Program-made: the position numbers and the translations under genes
Shown here: positions 53,333-54,404 of the stretch, piece by piece
How positions within the stretch are numbered: the first letter of the stretch is position 1
How the letters are laid out: the number at the start of each line of letters is the position of its first letter
From: Balneolaceae bacterium
Lineage (GTDB): Bacteria; Bacteroidota; Rhodothermia; Balneolales; Balneolaceae
Direction of reading: 5' to 3'
DNA: 54,404 nucleotides
Assembly: GCA_017643365.1 (NCBI GenBank)
Contig: JAEPNO010000019.1
Span: 1-54,404, forward strand
Notes under the pieces: model-generated
Databases searched by the model: none
Seen by the model: only the letters and a program-made list of their open reading frames with translations
Told to the model about the DNA's origin: nothing

Positions 53333-54274
53333 ATGGAGAAAACTACTTTAGAATCATATTTATCATCTGCTTACGATCGGGATAACTGGATAGAGATATT
53401 GGAAAAGGTATTTAAAACCGGAAAAGTATTTAGGAACCCTCAGGAAGTAGCTTTACCACAGGCCGAGAAATGGAAATCAGCTTATCAGCTAGGTACATTC
53501 AAAACTGCGAATGAATTTAGTGTATCTGTATTTGAGATTGAGGTAGCCGATAATATTCTGCTTGACCGGAATCGAGTGAGTTTACGGAATCTGCTTAACA
53601 GCTACTATTCTCAGGTAGATGGCGTTTTTGCGGTATTCAAACAAAACAATCGCTGGCGTTTCTCTTTCATTTCTAAGAGGGAAAGTTATGATGATATTGA
53701 AGATAGCTGGACTAACATTGAGACTGATACTAAACGATATACCTATGTTTTAGGAGTTGATGAGGTTGTAAAAACTCCTTTAAATCGCTTTTTGAAACTT
53801 ATTGATAATGATCGTGTTGAGTTTTCGGATATTGAGGAAGCTTTTTCAGTTGAAGCCCTGAATAAAGAGTTTTTCAAGAGGTATAAAGAACATTATCATC
53901 GGTTCTGGAAGTATTTGGCAGATGAAGAGAATGGCTACAGAGAGAAACTGATAGATCATTCAAAAAGCAGCGAAGCTGATAAAACAAAGCCTATAAGAGA
54001 TTTTGTTAAAAAACTACTGGGACGAATTGTATTCCTACATTTCTTACAGAAGAAAGGATGGATGGGATGTTCTGGAGATACTAATGAGTGGAAGGATGGT
54101 GAAAAGAAGTTCATGCAGCTTCTATTTGAGAATTTTGAACCAAAAGAAAAGTTTTATAGCCAATGTTTAGTCCAGCTCTTTTTTGGAACATTAAATACAA
54201 AACGAGCTGGGGATTATTTTAAAGTTAATGGGTTAAAAGGAGATTTAAATGGTTCAAGAACAATAGCGTCCTAA
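53333..54274 (+). pseudogene. Truncated Eco57I-type restriction-modification methylase (N-terminal part only)
   Basis: The 313-residue reading has the conserved N-terminal domain of large type IIG/Eco57I-like methylases (AYDRDNWIEILEKVF, later RDFVKKLLGRIVFLHFLQKKGWMG). Full proteins are usually over 1,000 residues and carry an NPPY methyltransferase motif, absent here. The frame ends abruptly after LFFGTLNTKRAGDYFKVNG, GDLNGSR and TIAS at 54274, right where a VPYLNGGLFE-like stretch would follow in homologues. The remaining 54 bp up to the IS are non-coding. The ATG at 53333 is preferred to a TTG three codons upstream that overlaps the helicase. The protein is probably non-functional as a methylase. 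Confidence 0.8.
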
Positions 54275-54309
54275 ACGTTATAAAAAAAGAGAGAAAGAAC
54301 TTTGTGTAT

Positions 54310-54327
54310 CTCAAATGTATATTTGAG
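54310..54327. repeat. Palindrome abutting the right IS tip
   Basis: CTCAAAT (54310-54316), loop GTAT and ATTTGAG (54321-54327) lie one base before the IS boundary. It may be the target site or a leftover hairpin; no target-site duplication can be judged, because the far end of the IS is outside the window. Confidence 0.6.
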
Positions 54328-54328
54328 T

Positions 54329-54404
54329 GGGAGTGTTCAATTAAGTGTGTCAGGGGTTAAGTATCTGTCTTCGAAGTAATCTACTAAATCTCGTCGAACC
54401 GAGC
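54329..54404 (-). mobile_element. End of an insertion sequence, right contig edge (inverted copy)
   Basis: Perfect reverse complement of 2-77. The minus-strand reading gives the same transposase tail ending at the TGA that corresponds to 54337-54339. The IS lies mostly outside the window and points inward, just after the truncated methylase gene. Confidence 0.65.

Noticed and set aside
1-54404. A 54-kb composite transposon flanked by inverted IS copies
   Set aside because: The interval contains several core housekeeping genes, and the contig ends exactly at the IS boundaries, as expected when an assembly breaks at repeats.
1-54404. CRISPR arrays, rRNA or tRNA genes
   Set aside because: No evenly spaced long direct repeats with unique spacers, and no tRNA or rRNA landmarks, were found on either strand. 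The 8-bp arrays are too short-period to be CRISPR.

Overview
The window looks like one contig from a marine, menaquinone-using bacterium of the Bacteroidota/Rhodothermota-Balneolota group. The evidence is a full-length SprA (type IX secretion translocon), DUF4290 and DUF3467 proteins, a Brp/Blh plus microbial-rhodopsin pair, a menF-menD-menH-menB operon, and moderate GC with frequent TTG starts. The phylum-level placement is inference; no rRNA or tRNA is present to test it.

The ends (2-77 and 54329-54404) are a perfect 76-bp inverted repeat. It reads as the tip of an insertion sequence with the last codons of a transposase, both copies pointing inward. The contig therefore most likely stops where an assembler met a repeated IS.

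Layout: (1) 1-2.1 kb, IS tip then grpE-dnaJ. (2) 2.2-9.1 kb, a GNAT protein, a secreted propeller-like protein, and a tightly coupled minus-strand operon menF-menD-menH-menB plus a membrane protein, with a DUF4290 gene upstream. (3) 9.2-24.3 kb, a lipoprotein, a cysteine/cystathionine synthase, DUF3467, two LptF/LptG permeases, sprA, lnt, rsmI and a VOC protein. (4) 24.3-32.1 kb, an LCIB-type (theta) carbonic anhydrase, a 659-bp gap with a likely small gene, a GIN-like exported protein, a DEAD-box helicase, an ATP-grasp protein, hisI, and folE-cysS-yidD. (5) 32.1-34.4 kb, the phototrophy locus: a DTE proton-pumping rhodopsin with the glycine that opens a carotenoid-antenna window, and a convergent blh retinal-synthesis gene broken by one in-frame TAG. 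Behind it lies the remnant of a T9SS sorting domain. (6) 34.5-46.0 kb, an ordinary housekeeping run (hydrolase, rmuC, two histidine kinases, methyltransferase, pseudouridine synthase, ppk2, ppa, ADP-ribosylglycohydrolase lipoprotein, dCTP deaminase, BFD-like ferredoxin, rsmE). (7) 46.0-50.0 kb, repeat-rich intergenic DNA (octamer arrays, hairpin repeats, a diverged ~300-bp element) around a PEGA lipoprotein and an ABC exporter. (8) 50.0-54.3 kb, an AT-richer accessory module: a PLD-nuclease/SNF2 helicase followed by a truncated Eco57I-type methylase, cut short close to the IS.

The most intriguing regulatory signal is a 24-bp near-identical palindrome (AATTTTCAA-N6-TTGAAAAT) found only twice by eye. 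One copy is just upstream of menF and the other lies between folE and the rhodopsin gene. It could tie quinone synthesis, pterin synthesis and phototrophy to one regulator.
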